From Corbicula japonica (taxonomy: Eukaryota > Mollusca > Bivalvia > Venerida > Cyrenidae), in contig JAZAYU010000010.1 of NCBI GenBank assembly GCA_038501625.1, positions 3,308,912-3,372,911 of the forward strand: a stretch of 64,000 nt of DNA, written 5' to 3'. How positions within the stretch are numbered: position 1 is the stretch's first letter; every line of letters starts with the position of its first letter. The notes beneath the pieces are model-generated. The model did not search any database. It had not been told where the DNA came from and worked only from the letters and a program-made list of their open reading frames with translations. Positions 46,468-57,501 of this stretch are shown in pieces. Made by a program: the position numbers and the translations under genes.

Positions 46468-46535
46468 TAGGCGCTGTCGTCGTGACGGTGCCGGTTCGGT
46501 TTTAGGTAGAGACAATAACATTTTATATTCAGTCG
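46468..46535 (+). repeat. tRNA-like SINE head fragment
   Basis: 'ggcgctgtcgtcgtgacgg' and 'gccggttcggttttaggtag' match the 3' half of the SINE head at 45.05 and 45.30 kb in the opposite orientation. The A-box half is missing. Confidence 0.55.
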
Positions 46536-46794
46536 TTTTCAATTTCAAATGTCTGTAATATACAGATTAAAACGAATTTGAAAGTAATCTATCTTTTTGA
46601 ACAATGAGTGAGTTTTGACCATTACTTCTATGTTTCAAGAAATGAGGAGTTTAACTGTAATAGATTAGACCCGCTTTATAATCACAACCACTACAGCTGT
46701 AGATATTGTTTATATTGTTCAAACACCCAAGGATATACTTTTTGCTTTTTAAGCTTTGCCTTTGTGATACGCAGAAACTGTTTTCTCAGAACCC

Positions 46795-47135
46795 TGTACA
46801 AATTCTGTCCTGTTGAGTTTCTGATTTTGTTTTCTCATTCAGACCGAATCCATTGGTTTATCTGAGGATCATAGGCTGCTTATCATGTATTGTACTAATC
46901 TGAAAATACCGCATTGAAGTTTACATGTTAACCATCATTTGCACACCATCGTATGTGACGTATCGAAATTAGAACTGTTAAGTTCTATTGAGTTGCACTC
47001 AAGCCGGGCCGAGGTGGTATGGACAGTAATAAGCATTTTCATGAATGTCCATAAGCATACTCAAGCAAACCGAGCCTGTGAATTTTTCTTTTTTTTGTCA
47101 TTTTCGGTGGCTTTCAATGTTTCCTTTCAATTATT
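46795..47135 (+). repeat. Family B repeat, long diverged copy
   Basis: Diverged versions of each long-form block: 'tttctcattcagaccgaatc', 'atactgaaaataccgcattg'-like, 'gcacaccatcgtatgtgacg', 'gagttgcactcaagccggg' and 'actcaagcaaaccgagcctg'. The 107-codon frame over it is a shadow. Confidence 0.65.
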
Positions 47136-47940
47136 TACTACCTCGTTAGAATTCTTTTGCTTGTTATTGTTTATCTCTTACTTCGACAAATTTTTTTTAA
47201 CTCAAAAGGCGAATAGTGATATGTGCAGAAATCATTTGTGCATCAGTAAGTCCAAACAATGACATCAAGATCTGTTTTTACCGATCACAATGACCCATTT
47301 CTGTTGCAAACTATTCGTGTCTGGAACAGTATTATAGAATACGACTTTGTTTAGCTATCACTAGAATAATTTGCAAAAAAAGGAAAATAGCTGAACGAAT
47401 TATCCATAATTGTGTCATTTACATTATCACGCACATAGAGCTCTTCCGAGATACTTTACGTTCCAAAATAATATTAATGCTGTTATACACGTAGCATGTC
47501 ATTATTTTGAAGAGTGTAACATTCACTTCCTTGATTATAGATATTTATTTTAAAACATAGCCTTAGGAATGTCTGGTCTTTGTACAACTTCAATTTTATT
47601 TAAGTTAGACTAAGGCAAACCTTGGTCAAGGTCTTAATTTCTGACTTTTGAGAATAGTACAATATTAGAGAGAGAGCATTAATATCAAACATGTAAAGTG
47701 TAAACAGTAAACACTTTGCAAAAAACACTGGAAAACCACTACAATCAACTCTGAGGCGGTATGTTCGGGTTCACATTGACAAAAACTTTACCAGTTTTCT
47801 AAGACAAACATTTTATTCACCCAAAATATATACTTCTGAAGTTACCTCTGAATTTACTGAATTTACTGACAACTACAATCATATTCTATTTTTTATATAA
47901 AAACTATTTATTATTTGGGGCACGTCACGGGAAAAGGTAC
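47136..47940. other. Non-coding, no feature seen
   Basis: AT-rich. Confidence 0.35.
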
Positions 47941-48175
47941 GTTCGGCCATTTTTATTGATATTTTTGTTTTTACTAAATTTAGAAAGAACTTACAAAAAT
48001 AAACCAATTTCTTATTACTAAAATGTTATTTTAATACACATTTTGACAATAAAATGGTATTTTTACCGCGAAATGCATAATAAATAATGTCGCCTGCTCA
48101 AATTAATGACGTCATTTCAAAGATTGACGTCAACTGTCCGAAGGTACCTTTTCCCGTGACGCGCCCCATTTATGA
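47941..48175. repeat. CRE-bearing segment related to 20.6-21.2 kb
   Basis: 'taccgcgaaatgcataataa' matches 'tatcgcgaaatgcgtaacaa' at 20.6 kb. CRE octamers lie at 48,107-48,114 and 48,125-48,132, followed by 'ctgtccgaaggtacc' and 'gtgacgcg' as at 21.1 kb. Confidence 0.5.
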
Positions 48176-48339
48176 AAATTAATATCCTCGTTATAAAATG
48201 CATCTTTTCCCGTCCCAATATTCCGATGTTCTAATTTTCTGCAGACTGAAGAAATTATTTTTTCGCGCTAACAGGCCAATATTTCCAAAAAACGACTACT
48301 TAAGCATGCTTAGGCTAGCTTAAAAAGTTGTTTCCACCA

Positions 48340-48650
48340 AGGATAATTAGTTAAAATCACAGAATCCTATCTGTTCAGGTTTGATTGTGAATCTTGTTAA
48401 GAACTTCCCGGATATAGCAAAGATTAAGCAAAAAATGGGGATACAATTACATAAAGGTCTGCAATCAAAATCTCGGTCAACAACATGATTGGATATACGG
48501 TCTGAGCCCATAAGGTAATTGTATGGATTCTTCACAAAAGCGCATCTTTCATTACAGAGAAGCCACAAAAAGAAAGCAGATAATTCTTCCGAATTGGAAA
48601 ATGTCAGAAATAATAAGCAGATGATTGCAAACTAGTCGGAAATGTAAAAT
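48340..48650. repeat. Duplicated block B, most diverged copy
   Basis: Shares 'tctgcaatcaaaatctcggt', 'tttcattacagagaagccac' and 'gaaaatgtcagaaataat' with 52,380-52,560 and 59,330-59,500. On the minus strand all three copies read W-L-L-C-N-E over the 'ttcattaca(g/c)agaagccaca' segment. The frames then diverge with many replacements, so no gene is called. Confidence 0.55.
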
Positions 48651-49560
48651 CATCACACAAGGAAATAGTTGTCTTTTCTATTTTTAAGACTTAACGGTAT
48701 CTAACATGAAAGTTTACTTTAAGATTTGACGTACCGTTTTTGCTACATGTAAACACAGGGTAATGCAGTGGAGGGTGAAAGTTCCTCTACAAGTTGATGA
48801 TCTGTATACAAACATTACAATTACTAAGTATTACAGATTGGTCTGCGCTTATCACACTTCCATCCTCTGTTGTCGGAGTTTATGTACATTTTGGTCTGCT
48901 GTTGCCGGAGATTACTCAAAGAGGTGGTTACTAAAAGACAGCTATAAATTCACTTTGAAATGGACGCCATCTTATCAGTAACTCACTATAAGCTGCTACG
49001 GTGTACAGTAATGTGAACCAGATGTGAGACACTTCAGATACTAAACTCTGTTTCCTTTCAAAGCCGACAGTCTTTCAGCGTTTTGATAAAACTTGTGTAC
49101 AGTGCTTACAGGACCAGAATAATGCAACGGATACGTATCTATTTGACCAAATCTAGTTCATAAACAAGATTTCTAGTAGACTGATAACTATTTGCATTTA
49201 TTTTATTTTTACAGTGAATTGTAGAGTGTTCTCACTGTTTTGAAACTTTGAAATACCATTTGATTTTCACTGATTTTGCCAAAATACTTTTTTCAGCTTA
49301 TGACCTATCTTTGGTACGCCATTGACGGCATGATGTTTCTTTTGAGAATGTAAATTTAAATAAAATCAGATGCTGTTTTTCAATTTCTTTCGATAATAGT
49401 GATAGATGAGCTGTTTAAACAACTCTGATATGAACTTCAGAACTATTTTCTATTGCTTCATCAGTAATGATTGAAAAATAAGCGGCTATTGTTTTGGGGG
49501 CCCTCCACAGAGAACAAGAAACTTCCAGTTCTTTACTTATTACTTTGTAAAGAAAACAAA
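48651..49560. other. Non-coding, no feature seen
   Basis: AT-rich. The 72-codon frame at 48,763-48,981 has more balanced composition but no domain I recognise. Confidence 0.35.
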
Positions 49561-49564
49561 AAAT

Positions 49565-49700
49565 AAAAAGAAAATTTGTTTGTTTCAATGAAATATCGAT
49601 TTTATTTCACTTGTGAACACCATAAACTCGTGAAAATATCGATTTCTGGAGTTCACTCGTGAAATAAAATTGATGTTTCACTGAAACAAACAAATACCCT
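49565..49700. mobile_element. Family F-related palindrome
   Basis: Arms 'tttgtttgtttcaatgaaat' and mirrored 'gtttcactgaaacaaacaaa', inner 'cgattttatttcac' and 'gtgaaataaaattga', with the recurring 'ggagttcactcgtgaa' word of family F. Confidence 0.65.
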
Positions 49701-50303
49701 CTATTTATTTGCTTACAGTCTTTCAGATGACAGAAAAACCCTGAAAAGACGGTGTTCAATTCTACCAAATTATAATATGTTTAATTAAACGGAGAAGAAA
49801 AGCAAAATTATAAGCTGTTTACTCCTTAAAACATTTCTGATTGTGATGAAAACATCAACAATATGTGCATATAAACCATAAAATAGATTCATTACAATCA
49901 TATTAACATTTTCTATACCAGTATGAGATGAAAAAATATTTCAAGAAAATTTTGTATAGAATTAATTGCATGATATGTTTGTTTCCTTATTTTGTTGGAA
50001 TTGAAAGCAAATGGACTCAGTAACTCAATGAAGAAGTTAAAGGTAATTGAGAATTTTCGCATGATAGATATTTTAAGATTATATGCTCAGTAATTAATTG
50101 GAAACACTTGTAGGTAATGAACCTAGTTAACCTTTGTAGAGGCTGGGAGATAATTGCACTCAATGTTGAATGACATAAAAATCTGATTGAAGATATTAGA
50201 ATGACCAAGTGCCTTATTAGAGAAATTGCACTAAACATCTAACTATGTACAACCAAGAAATATATGTAAAAGATTAATGACGCTGATGACAATACATTCA
50301 GAG
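49701..50303. other. Non-coding, no feature seen
   Basis: AT-rich. Its last eight bases (50,296-50,303) are the left target duplication of the next element. Confidence 0.4.
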
Positions 50304-51214
50304 CACTGGCGCTTGACCAGCCGCCCCACCCCCTGCCAACCCTTACTAATACGCCCTTTTTTAGTAAAAATGGTGTCAAGTCACTAATATTATTCCATTC
50401 TATTAAAATATGCGAAAATACACCGTCAAAATCGTATTCTAAAAAAAAATTATATTTCTATGTATATAATTGAATAATGGTCAGGAACGGCTTCAGACCC
50501 TAGCCCCGTTCGAGAGGCTGTTTCTCCTACAATACTGTGGGTTCCAGCCTGACAGCTGTATGGTTCAACTCAAGAGGGTATGATCTAACAGTAAATGTCA
50601 AAAAGTCTCACCAAAAGCTCGAAATACGCGTAATATTCAACAAAAAACGGCCTCCGAAATGCAGGTTATTTTTTCATAGATTCTTCACCACCGTGCGACT
50701 TCCGGAAATCCCAGACGCTTTTGTTCGGAGCGTTCTGATTGGTCGAACAATTTGTGTGCAAAGTATGTCCCGGACTACGTCAATAGTTCTACCAATCAGA
50801 ACGCTCCGACCAAAAGCGTCTGGCATTTCCGGAAGTCGCACGGGGGTGAAGAATCTATGAAAAAATAACCTTCATTTCGGAGGCCGTTTTTTGTTGAATA
50901 TTACGCTTATTTCGAACTTTTGGTGAGACTTTTTGACATTTACTCTTGCGTTGAACCAAACAGCTGTCAGGCTGGAACCCACAGTATTGTAGGAGAAACA
51001 GCCTCTCGAACGGGGCTAGGGTCTGAAGCCGTTCCTGACCATTATTCAATTATATACATAGAAATATAATTTTTTTTTAGAATACGATTTTGACGGTGTA
51101 TTTTCGCATATTTTAATAGAATGGAATAATATTAGGGACTTGACACCATTTTTACAAAAAAGGGCGTATTAGGAAGGGTTGGCAGGGGGTAGGGCGGCTG
51201 GTCAAGCGCCAGTG
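50304..51214. mobile_element. 911-bp hAT-like palindrome with 8-bp target duplication
   Basis: Arms of about 440 and 424 bp (50,304-50,743 and 50,791-51,214) are near-perfect inverted copies around a 47-bp spacer. Both ends read CACTGGCGCTTGACCAGCC inward. ATTCAGAG stands immediately outside on each side (50,296-50,303 and 51,215-51,222). The 107-codon plus and 64-codon minus frames inside are by-products of the arms. Terminal CAC(T)G and an 8-bp duplication fit hAT. No transposase is present. Confidence 0.92.
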
Positions 51215-51234
51215 ATTCAGAGAAACCACATGCC

Positions 51235-51790
51235 AACAGAAAATTAAGCGCGATGAAGCAAATTCAAATAAAGTAACCATGTCCTTGCGATTCATTTGTG
51301 ACAGACTTCGTGAAAAAAACAGCTAGGCTTATAGAAAGTACATTATTTTATACAACTGCTATCAATAGATAAAAAATTGTAAAACGAATTCGCGATACGT
51401 GCTAAGTGCTAAGGGACTCAGTTACAAGTTTATGTAATATTACAAGTGAAATTAATACAGACGTTATCATCTGTAGGCGCGATACTTGCCTTTAAAAACT
51501 GCCAGTTGAAATGCCCAGGGATTAGTTACAAGCGATCCACTTTATTCAAATAAATATAAGAATGAAACAGAGCGGAAGAGTCATTTGCATCACTATGGTT
51601 TCTGACCAGAATAACCAGAATGACCAATTCCGTTGGCATATCAATGTTTAAAACACAGATCACGATCCAAACATGATCTTTCGTGACCTGGGTTATATTC
51701 AATGGTTTGCTTATCAGTTAAATATTCGTGTGACACGAAACACATAAATGACAAATGACTTCGTTAAGATAATTACCGGAAACTTTGCGA
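51235..51790. repeat. Duplicated block A, copy 1
   Basis: Collinear with 58,196-58,500 and 60,838-61,385: 'taagcgcgatgaagcaaatt', 'gcgatacgtgctaagtgcta', 'aatgcccagggattagttac', 'aatataagaatgaaacagag' and 'gtgacctgggttata'. By eye about 90 percent identical to the 61-kb copy. No conserved ORF seen. Confidence 0.8.
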
Positions 51791-52069
51791 CGAGGGGAAA
51801 AACAAAGTATCCCCCGTCTGTTTCTTCATAATTTTACATTACAGTTTGCCATTTTCTCGAGTAACAGTTTTTACTTTTTATGCATTTTATACTGTTGACG
51901 GGTCTTACATGTAATTGTGACGGTCATTTGATTATAGCTTTGTGTTCAAAGAAAACACACGTCAAGGGGATTGTCTAGTTTTTGCGAATTTTACACAATG
52001 AGATGGGGCACGTGAAGTTAAATGACGCTATAAAGTTCAGCAGACGACATTATGTATTCATCTTAATTT
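51791..52069. other. Unique spacer between blocks A and B
   Basis: No counterpart at 58.5-59.0 kb, where a Tc1 fossil lies instead. No feature seen. Confidence 0.4.
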
Positions 52070-52660
52070 CAGCTGAACAGCGGATACAAGCTTGTAAGAT
52101 GGTATAGTCTTTTGGACTCTGGCTATTAATTTAGATCGCAGACTCGTATCTGCTTAGTTTTGATAATGAATTAAAATACTCCCGTATCTGCTAAGTTTTG
52201 ATAATGAATTAAAATACTCCCGTATCTGCTAAGTTTTGATAATGAATTAAAATACTCCCGTATCTGCTAAGTTTTGATAATGAATTAAAATACTCCCGTA
52301 TCTGCTAAGTTTTGATAATGAATTAAAATACTCCCTTGATTTGAGAAAGACCAAGACCAACCAGAAAGACTCCTAAGATTATTTATCTGACTGCAATGAC
52401 TATCTCGGTCAAGGTCAAGGTTCAATTCATGGTCTAAAAATTTATCAAATATGGATTCCTGCTTGAAAGCGTCTACTTCATTACACAGAAGCCACAAAAG
52501 ATATCGTAAAATTCCGTCAATCTTGAAAATGTCAGAAACAAAATTAACAAATTTCCATTACCTTAACTTATTGTAAAGTGATTAGAATTATAGCATCTGC
52601 ATCAGAAAGAACACTTGTTTTTCTACACTTTTAATTTCACTTCTGTTGAGGATCAGTAAG
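52070..52660. repeat. Duplicated block B, copy with minisatellite
   Basis: Collinear with 59,035-59,637 ('gcggatacaagcttgtaaga', 'tagtcttttggact', 'tatcaaatatggattcctgc', 'gcgtctacttcattaca'). Similarity stops at about 52,660, where this copy continues into extra material before block D. Confidence 0.75.
52146..52335. repeat. 38-bp minisatellite, five units
   Basis: The unit 'gtatctgctaagttttgata' plus 'atgaattaaaatactccc' occurs five times (starts at 52,146, 52,184, 52,222, 52,260 and 52,298). The last four are identical; the first has one T for A. The paralogous block at 59,112-59,150 has a single unit. Confidence 0.95.
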
Positions 52661-52856
52661 GTTTGTCGATCAAATCAACCCACGACTTTAAAATGACAAC
52701 TAAATATTTTATTGTAAGTAAACATAGTTTAATGAAATTAATACACAATTGCATAACCCATGAAATGCCGTTTTACAGAAAAAAACAACGAAATCTCATG
52801 AATAGATAATCATTCACAGTATTGTACGGAGAAATGGTGGTTATAAACAAACGACA

Positions 52857-53215
52857 AATTTCGATTACAATTAGAGTTTGTACCATCGAGCGACCTCCGT
52901 AAACATCAGTTGCACTCTTTATGTCATGCGACTCCTGTTAGAACTGCCGCTTCAATCAGAAGACGCTGCGTGCTATTTCCAAGTAAGGTTTTGCTTTCAA
53001 TCATTTTTGTCGCTGCGGGTTGATTCTCCTTGAACTGAAAATTACGTATCGTTTGTTTTAAAAGGTGTGGCTTAAAGCCTGAAGGCGAGTTGAACAATGA
53101 AAAGCACTCTGTCAATTAAACTTTCCCGCTACTTTTCAAAGGAAATATCAGTCGCCGCGCCACGCGTTCGATGTTTTGGTTGTAAGCCAAAATCTAACTA
53201 AAATCGAAATTTGTA
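52857..53215. mobile_element. Family G MITE, copy 2
   Basis: About 360 bp with inverted ends 'caaatttcgatt' and 'aatcgaaatttg', collinear with 23,452-23,818: 'ctccgtaa...catcagttgcact', 'tgtcatgcgac', 'aactgccgcttcaatc', 'ggtgtggcttaaa' and 'tcagtcgccgc'. It interrupts the small tandem array that continues at 53,220. The 63-codon minus frame is a shadow. Confidence 0.75.
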
Positions 53216-53216
53216 G

Positions 53217-53396
53217 TATTAGTGAATCTTTTCTTTAAAAGGTTTATTTATTCACAACATTGTTCAAAGAAATGGTGGTATAAACATATCAGTGAATCTT
53301 TTCTTTAAAAGGTATGTTTATTCACAGTATTGTATAAAGAAATGGCGATTATAAACATATTCAGTGAACATTTTCTTTAAAAGGTATGTTTATTCT
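53217..53396. repeat. About 70-bp tandem repeat, two and a half units
   Basis: 'agtgaatcttttctttaaaa' plus 'ggtatgtttattcacagtat' and 'aaagaaatggcgat' recur with a period of about 70 bp. The left fragment 'attcacagtattgtacggag' at 52,810 shows that the array existed before the family-G insertion. Confidence 0.75.
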
Positions 53397-53495
53397 AAAA
53401 GTATAATACAGCTCAAGCTATTTAGGGATCAGTCTGCACTAGGCTTAAGAATATCATTATTAATTAGAGAATTTAGGACTTAAAGAAAACAAAGA

Positions 53496-53660
53496 AAGTG
53501 AAACATGCGTATCAGGAATAGCCAGATTAATTTAGAAAAAGCATAGCCAGATTCAGGAATAGCCAATTTCAGATAGCAATATTCAGAAATAGCCAGATTT
53601 AGAAACAAAGCCTCTCCGCAGAGCCAAAAATGCAGAGAGGAAAAGTTAGCATGAGTTTAT
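53496..53660 (-). repeat. Family A repeat with internal 'atagccagatt' expansion
   Basis: Constant end 'gtgaaacatgcgtatcagga', then about five copies of an 'atagccagatt'-like word before 'gcctctccgcagagccaaaa' and 'gcagagaggaaaag' resume the family order. The local expansion is unique to this copy. Confidence 0.65.
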
Positions 53661-54725
53661 AATATATGATCATAAACAACATTTAGCTAGATGACTCTCT
53701 GCCAAAATAGGCACTTATCGAAACAGTTCATTTAATTTTAATGCATAATATTTTAAAACGCTCATTATTTACAACCCTTTATTGCTTAAAACTATGTCAA
53801 AAGCCGACTTAGACGGCTCCGACAAATAACAAAAGGATTATTTCGCAGATCGCCTATCCTGTTTGGATTGTTATTTTTAGAAACTCCAATATAGTAGTTA
53901 GCTGTTTATTTCTGGGAACAAAACATCAGCTGTATGCTGGAGATAAAAACAGTGACTGACGTTTCTTGTCATCCTGATTAGCTGAAGATGATTGCACTCG
54001 ACACGTTCAGGAGAACAAAAAGCGAAAATAGCATAGCCAGTGGCCACTGGCGTAAGTGGGCAGGGTACAGTTTCGCACTTTGGTCCCGGTCGATTTTTTA
54101 TTTGTGGTACCCTTGAATTTAATGCATTAAAATCATTGTTTAAATTTAAAATGTGCAATTCTTTTTAACTTATGTACAGTTTGTGCAATAAGAAATCTGA
54201 TCATGGTGGCTAAAATGCATGGATGGTAGCTTTGTTTGTTCTGAGTTGAATAGTAACCGGATGAAAACACAGTCTGCTCGGCTGAATCTGAGAATACTTT
54301 GACGGTGAGGTATTTCAATGACAAATGCTGAAAAATCAAGCTGGATAGGGGACACTTTCCATCTGCTTGGGGAATTGGGCACTGATTAAATATTAACAGG
54401 AAAGGGGTTTTATTTTAAAAGTTCCTGCAGGAAATATTTTGCAGGTTTTCAGATATGTAGGATTTTAGCCAAATTTGCACTGGAAAAACAGGGGTAGGGT
54501 GAGCTTATATATCTTATTAAATCCTGAAGGATAATTACCGTAGACCAGTTGCTTGTTGTTTGCATGAAGCCACCCCCCTCCAACACAGAAAATACAACAA
54601 CACAATTTTAGCAGTACAAAATTTGTATTTTCAGTAAACAAGAGTTTGCACGCAGTCCCAGATTCCGAAAGCCGCCTCGGAAACTGTAAGCTGCGCCCTA
54701 AGTTTAATAACAAATTCAACTAGTC
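53661..54725. other. Non-coding, no feature seen
   Basis: More balanced composition at 53,950-54,100, but only short frames on the minus strand without domains (86 codons at 53,898-54,158; 84 codons at 54,465-54,719). Confidence 0.35.
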
Positions 54726-54897
54726 AGCCTTTTCGTTATTGCATTACAGATCGCATTACATGCGCAGTCATGAAGCTCAGCAAATCAGGGCCTATGCCTT
54801 ATCTCCTTGAGATATTTAACACAGTATTCTTGGAAGAAGCTTGTTTTCGTTGTTTTCGATGCATTTCTTTTTCAAATGAAAACCTAAAACGCTCTAA

Positions 54898-54999
54898 TAC
54901 TTATTAAAAACATGCTCTCTCTCTCTTCCTCTCTTCTTTTTCGCTGCTTAGGGAGGATGTGTTTTGTGAGTGTGGCGATTCCTGATATGCATATTTTTT
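54898..54999 (+). repeat. Family A short copy with TCTAA duplication
   Basis: 102 bp from 'tacttattaaaaacatgctc' to 'gatatgcatattttttt'. TCTAA stands at both sides (54,893-54,897 and 55,000-55,004), and the paralogous empty site at 59,750 reads 'acgctctaagcatc'. Supports a retroposon-like, 5'-truncated insertion. Confidence 0.8.
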
Positions 55000-55213
55000 T
55001 CTAAGCACCAGCTTGGGTTTAAAGCCAAGTATGAGCAAAATATGATACAGTGATCTACAAAAAAGAAACACAGAACCAAAAAGAGAACAAAAGTTATCTT
55101 TGAGTAGCTGTTTATGTAATAAAGATAAGTTGATTTTCAGATAAATTGATCCATTTTTTGTGTGGGTTAAAATTGTTCTTTCTTTAATTAATGTTAGTTT
55201 GACAATGATTTAA

Positions 55214-57008
55214 TCAGTTTGGCTTTCAAAAGGGAAAATCAACAACAGACTGCATATTTCTTTTACACACTATCATTACCAAAAGTCTTAATACAAATAA
55301 AAAGCTATACTGTGCCTTCGTGGACTATGAAAAGTGTTTTGATAAAATTAGCCGTGCTCTTTTATGGCAAAAATTAATTAATCAAAGAATTAGTTAAAAA
55401 ATGGTTATTGCATTACAAACTATGTATAGCGTTGTCAAACAATATGTCTTATATAAAGGTACTAAGTCAGACTTCTTCACATCAAATATCGATGTGTAAC
55501 AAGGGGACCCAAGTTCCAGCCTGATATTTTTATATTTTCGTAAACGACATACAAAACAATATAAATTCCAATATTTAGGGTGTATTCACAACTGAACAAA
55601 TTAAAATATTCATATTGCTTTTCGCGGCCGATGAAGTGATTTTTGCCCGAACACCAAATGCACTTCAGTCAATGTTAATAGATCTTAAACGGTATTGTAA
55701 TACATGGGGATAAAAGAACAACACGAACAAGACTAAAATAATGAAATTATAAAGTTGCAGAAGTACTCATTACAATTTCACTTTATGTGACACAGCTCTA
55801 GAAGTTGTAGATTCATTTAAGTATTTTGGCATTCATCTTTTTAAAAATGGTTCCTGGAATCGTACCAAAGAAAGATTAGCAAAACATTCCAAGCTCGCGT
55901 TACATAATTTATTTATAGTCTTTAATCAGATAGAACTTACCACTTATGATAAATGTCGTCTTTTTGATAGTCCGTGGGGTCTATTCTCAATTATAACGCT
56001 GCAGTATGGGGCAATCACGATTATAAGGATATTGAATTAGTACATTCATTTGTTAATTTTTACGTAAAGTTTTAAATGTAAAGAAATAAACTAATCTTGA
56101 TGGGTTATACGGACGATATCCTATGAAAAAAACAAGACAATTAATAATGATAAAATATTGGACGAAAATAATCAAATCTACAAACCCACTTATAAGAACT
56201 GTTTACAATATGATAGAAATTGATACAAACAATGGTAATTCATATAGTGGTCTGAATTGGGAACATCAAATTAAATCTATTTTATATAATATTGGGCTGC
56301 GATATATGTGGTATGAACACCAAGTACTCGAAATTAGTTACATTCACATTAAGCAACGGATATTAGATATATACAAACAAACGTGGTATACAAGTATTAA
56401 TAACTCTAGTAGACTTTCATCTTATTCCTTGTTTAAACACGAATTCAAACTTGAAAAATACCCGTCATGTATACCGGACAAGAAATATCAAATAGCATTA
56501 ACAAAATAAAGGCTTTCATCGCATGATCTAGCAATAGAGACGGGGCGGTACACAAACATTGATAGACAATTACGTATTTGTAGACAATGTAACATGGGGT
56601 TTATAGAAAATGAATATCATTTCTTGTTTGTATGTTCCAAATATCGAGAGTTAAGACAGAAATATTTTAAACCCTATTATTGCAGATGGCCAAGCGTTCA
56701 TAAATTTATTGATCTCATGTCTAACAATTCTGTTCGTATTATTAATAATTTAGCAAAGTTTGTTTATTTCGCATAAAGAAAAAGAAATGAAGAAAATATT
56801 TAATTTTTAAATATCTGATAGATGAATATAATAAAAATGAATTTGATGTCAAAATTATCTCAGTCATTGTTAAATAAGAAACTTACATTTTTACAACAAT
56901 TGTTCGTCTATGAAAATAGCTAAGTATTTATGATTTCACTGCTGTATGTTTGTATGGCTATAAATGTACTATACGGTTTATGCCGAATAAATATTGTTAT
57001 GTTATGTT
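55214..57008 (+). pseudogene. 5'-truncated, inactivated LINE (non-LTR retrotransposon) ORF2 fragment
   Basis: The insertion starts inside a reverse transcriptase domain (QFGFQKGKSTTDCIF, then LYCAFVDYEKCFDKI). It continues with a GDPS-like block, a polymerase core reading FAADE at 55,621-55,635 instead of FADD-x, and a thumb region with GIHLFKNGSW. A 128-codon open stretch lies at 56,123-56,509. A C-terminal Cys/His segment (CRQCNMGFIENEYHFLFVCS) lies near 56,580-56,640. Several stops and frameshifts separate these parts. The 3' end is a TTATG repeat tail. 'atgatt(t)aa' flanks both sides, and the empty site is at about 59,950-59,960. These proteins copy element RNA into DNA at the target site; this copy cannot. 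Confidence 0.88.
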
Positions 57009-57236
57009 ATGATTAAATTTTTATTGAATTTCCATTCCCAAGGAGTTTTGTCATCATTATTATCCGATGAAAGTGTAAAGTTTATCAAAAAGTGAATGTT
57101 TTGAAACACAAATATTATACTTAGCAGTGTCGAATTTGTGTAGCCCTTTCAAATATCTAGATAGAATTATTATTCTATGCATATGTATGTGTAAACGAAT
57201 CAAATGGAAAAAACACATTCTTCCTTTTGAAATGTT

Positions 57237-57277
57237 TTCTGAAATTCCTGATATGCATATATTACTTTTTTCTAAAA
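57237..57277 (+). repeat. Family A terminus, 40-bp insertion
   Basis: 'ctgaaattcctgatatgcat' and 'atattacttttttc' are present here and absent from the paralogous position at about 60,190. An extreme case of truncation to the constant end. Confidence 0.7.
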
Positions 57278-57365
57278 ATTTGAAATCTGCTGAAAAATAA
57301 AAGTGTAAACAATAGCTTTCCATTGTATCGATATTAATGACTAAGATACAGAAAAGTCTGGCCTG

Positions 57366-57501
57366 AAGGTTATAAAGCTGAGATTGGAAACCAGTTTCAA
57401 ATCTCAAGCATCTGATTGGCTGAAATGGCGACCAGTCGCCATTTCAGCCAATCAGATGCTTGAGATTTGAGACTGGTTTCCATGCTCAGCTTTATAATCT
57501 T
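57366..57501. mobile_element. Palindromic MITE family C, copy 4
   Basis: 136-bp inverted repeat as elsewhere. The paralogous empty site reads 'aaaagtctgatccacg' (60,276-60,291), whereas here 'agtctg' and 'atccacg' are separated by the MITE plus a few flanking bases. Confidence 0.88.

Noticed and set aside
50537..50860. 107-codon frame
   Set aside because: Lies inside the arms of the 911-bp palindrome; a by-product of the repeat.
52409..52417. TCAAGGTCA, an ERR/SF-1-type nuclear receptor half-site
   Set aside because: Not conserved in the paralogous block (TCAATGTCA near 59,240), so probably chance.
56123..56509. 128-codon frame as an independent gene
   Set aside because: It is the open part of the LINE ORF2 C-terminal region, continuous with the degraded reverse transcriptase.
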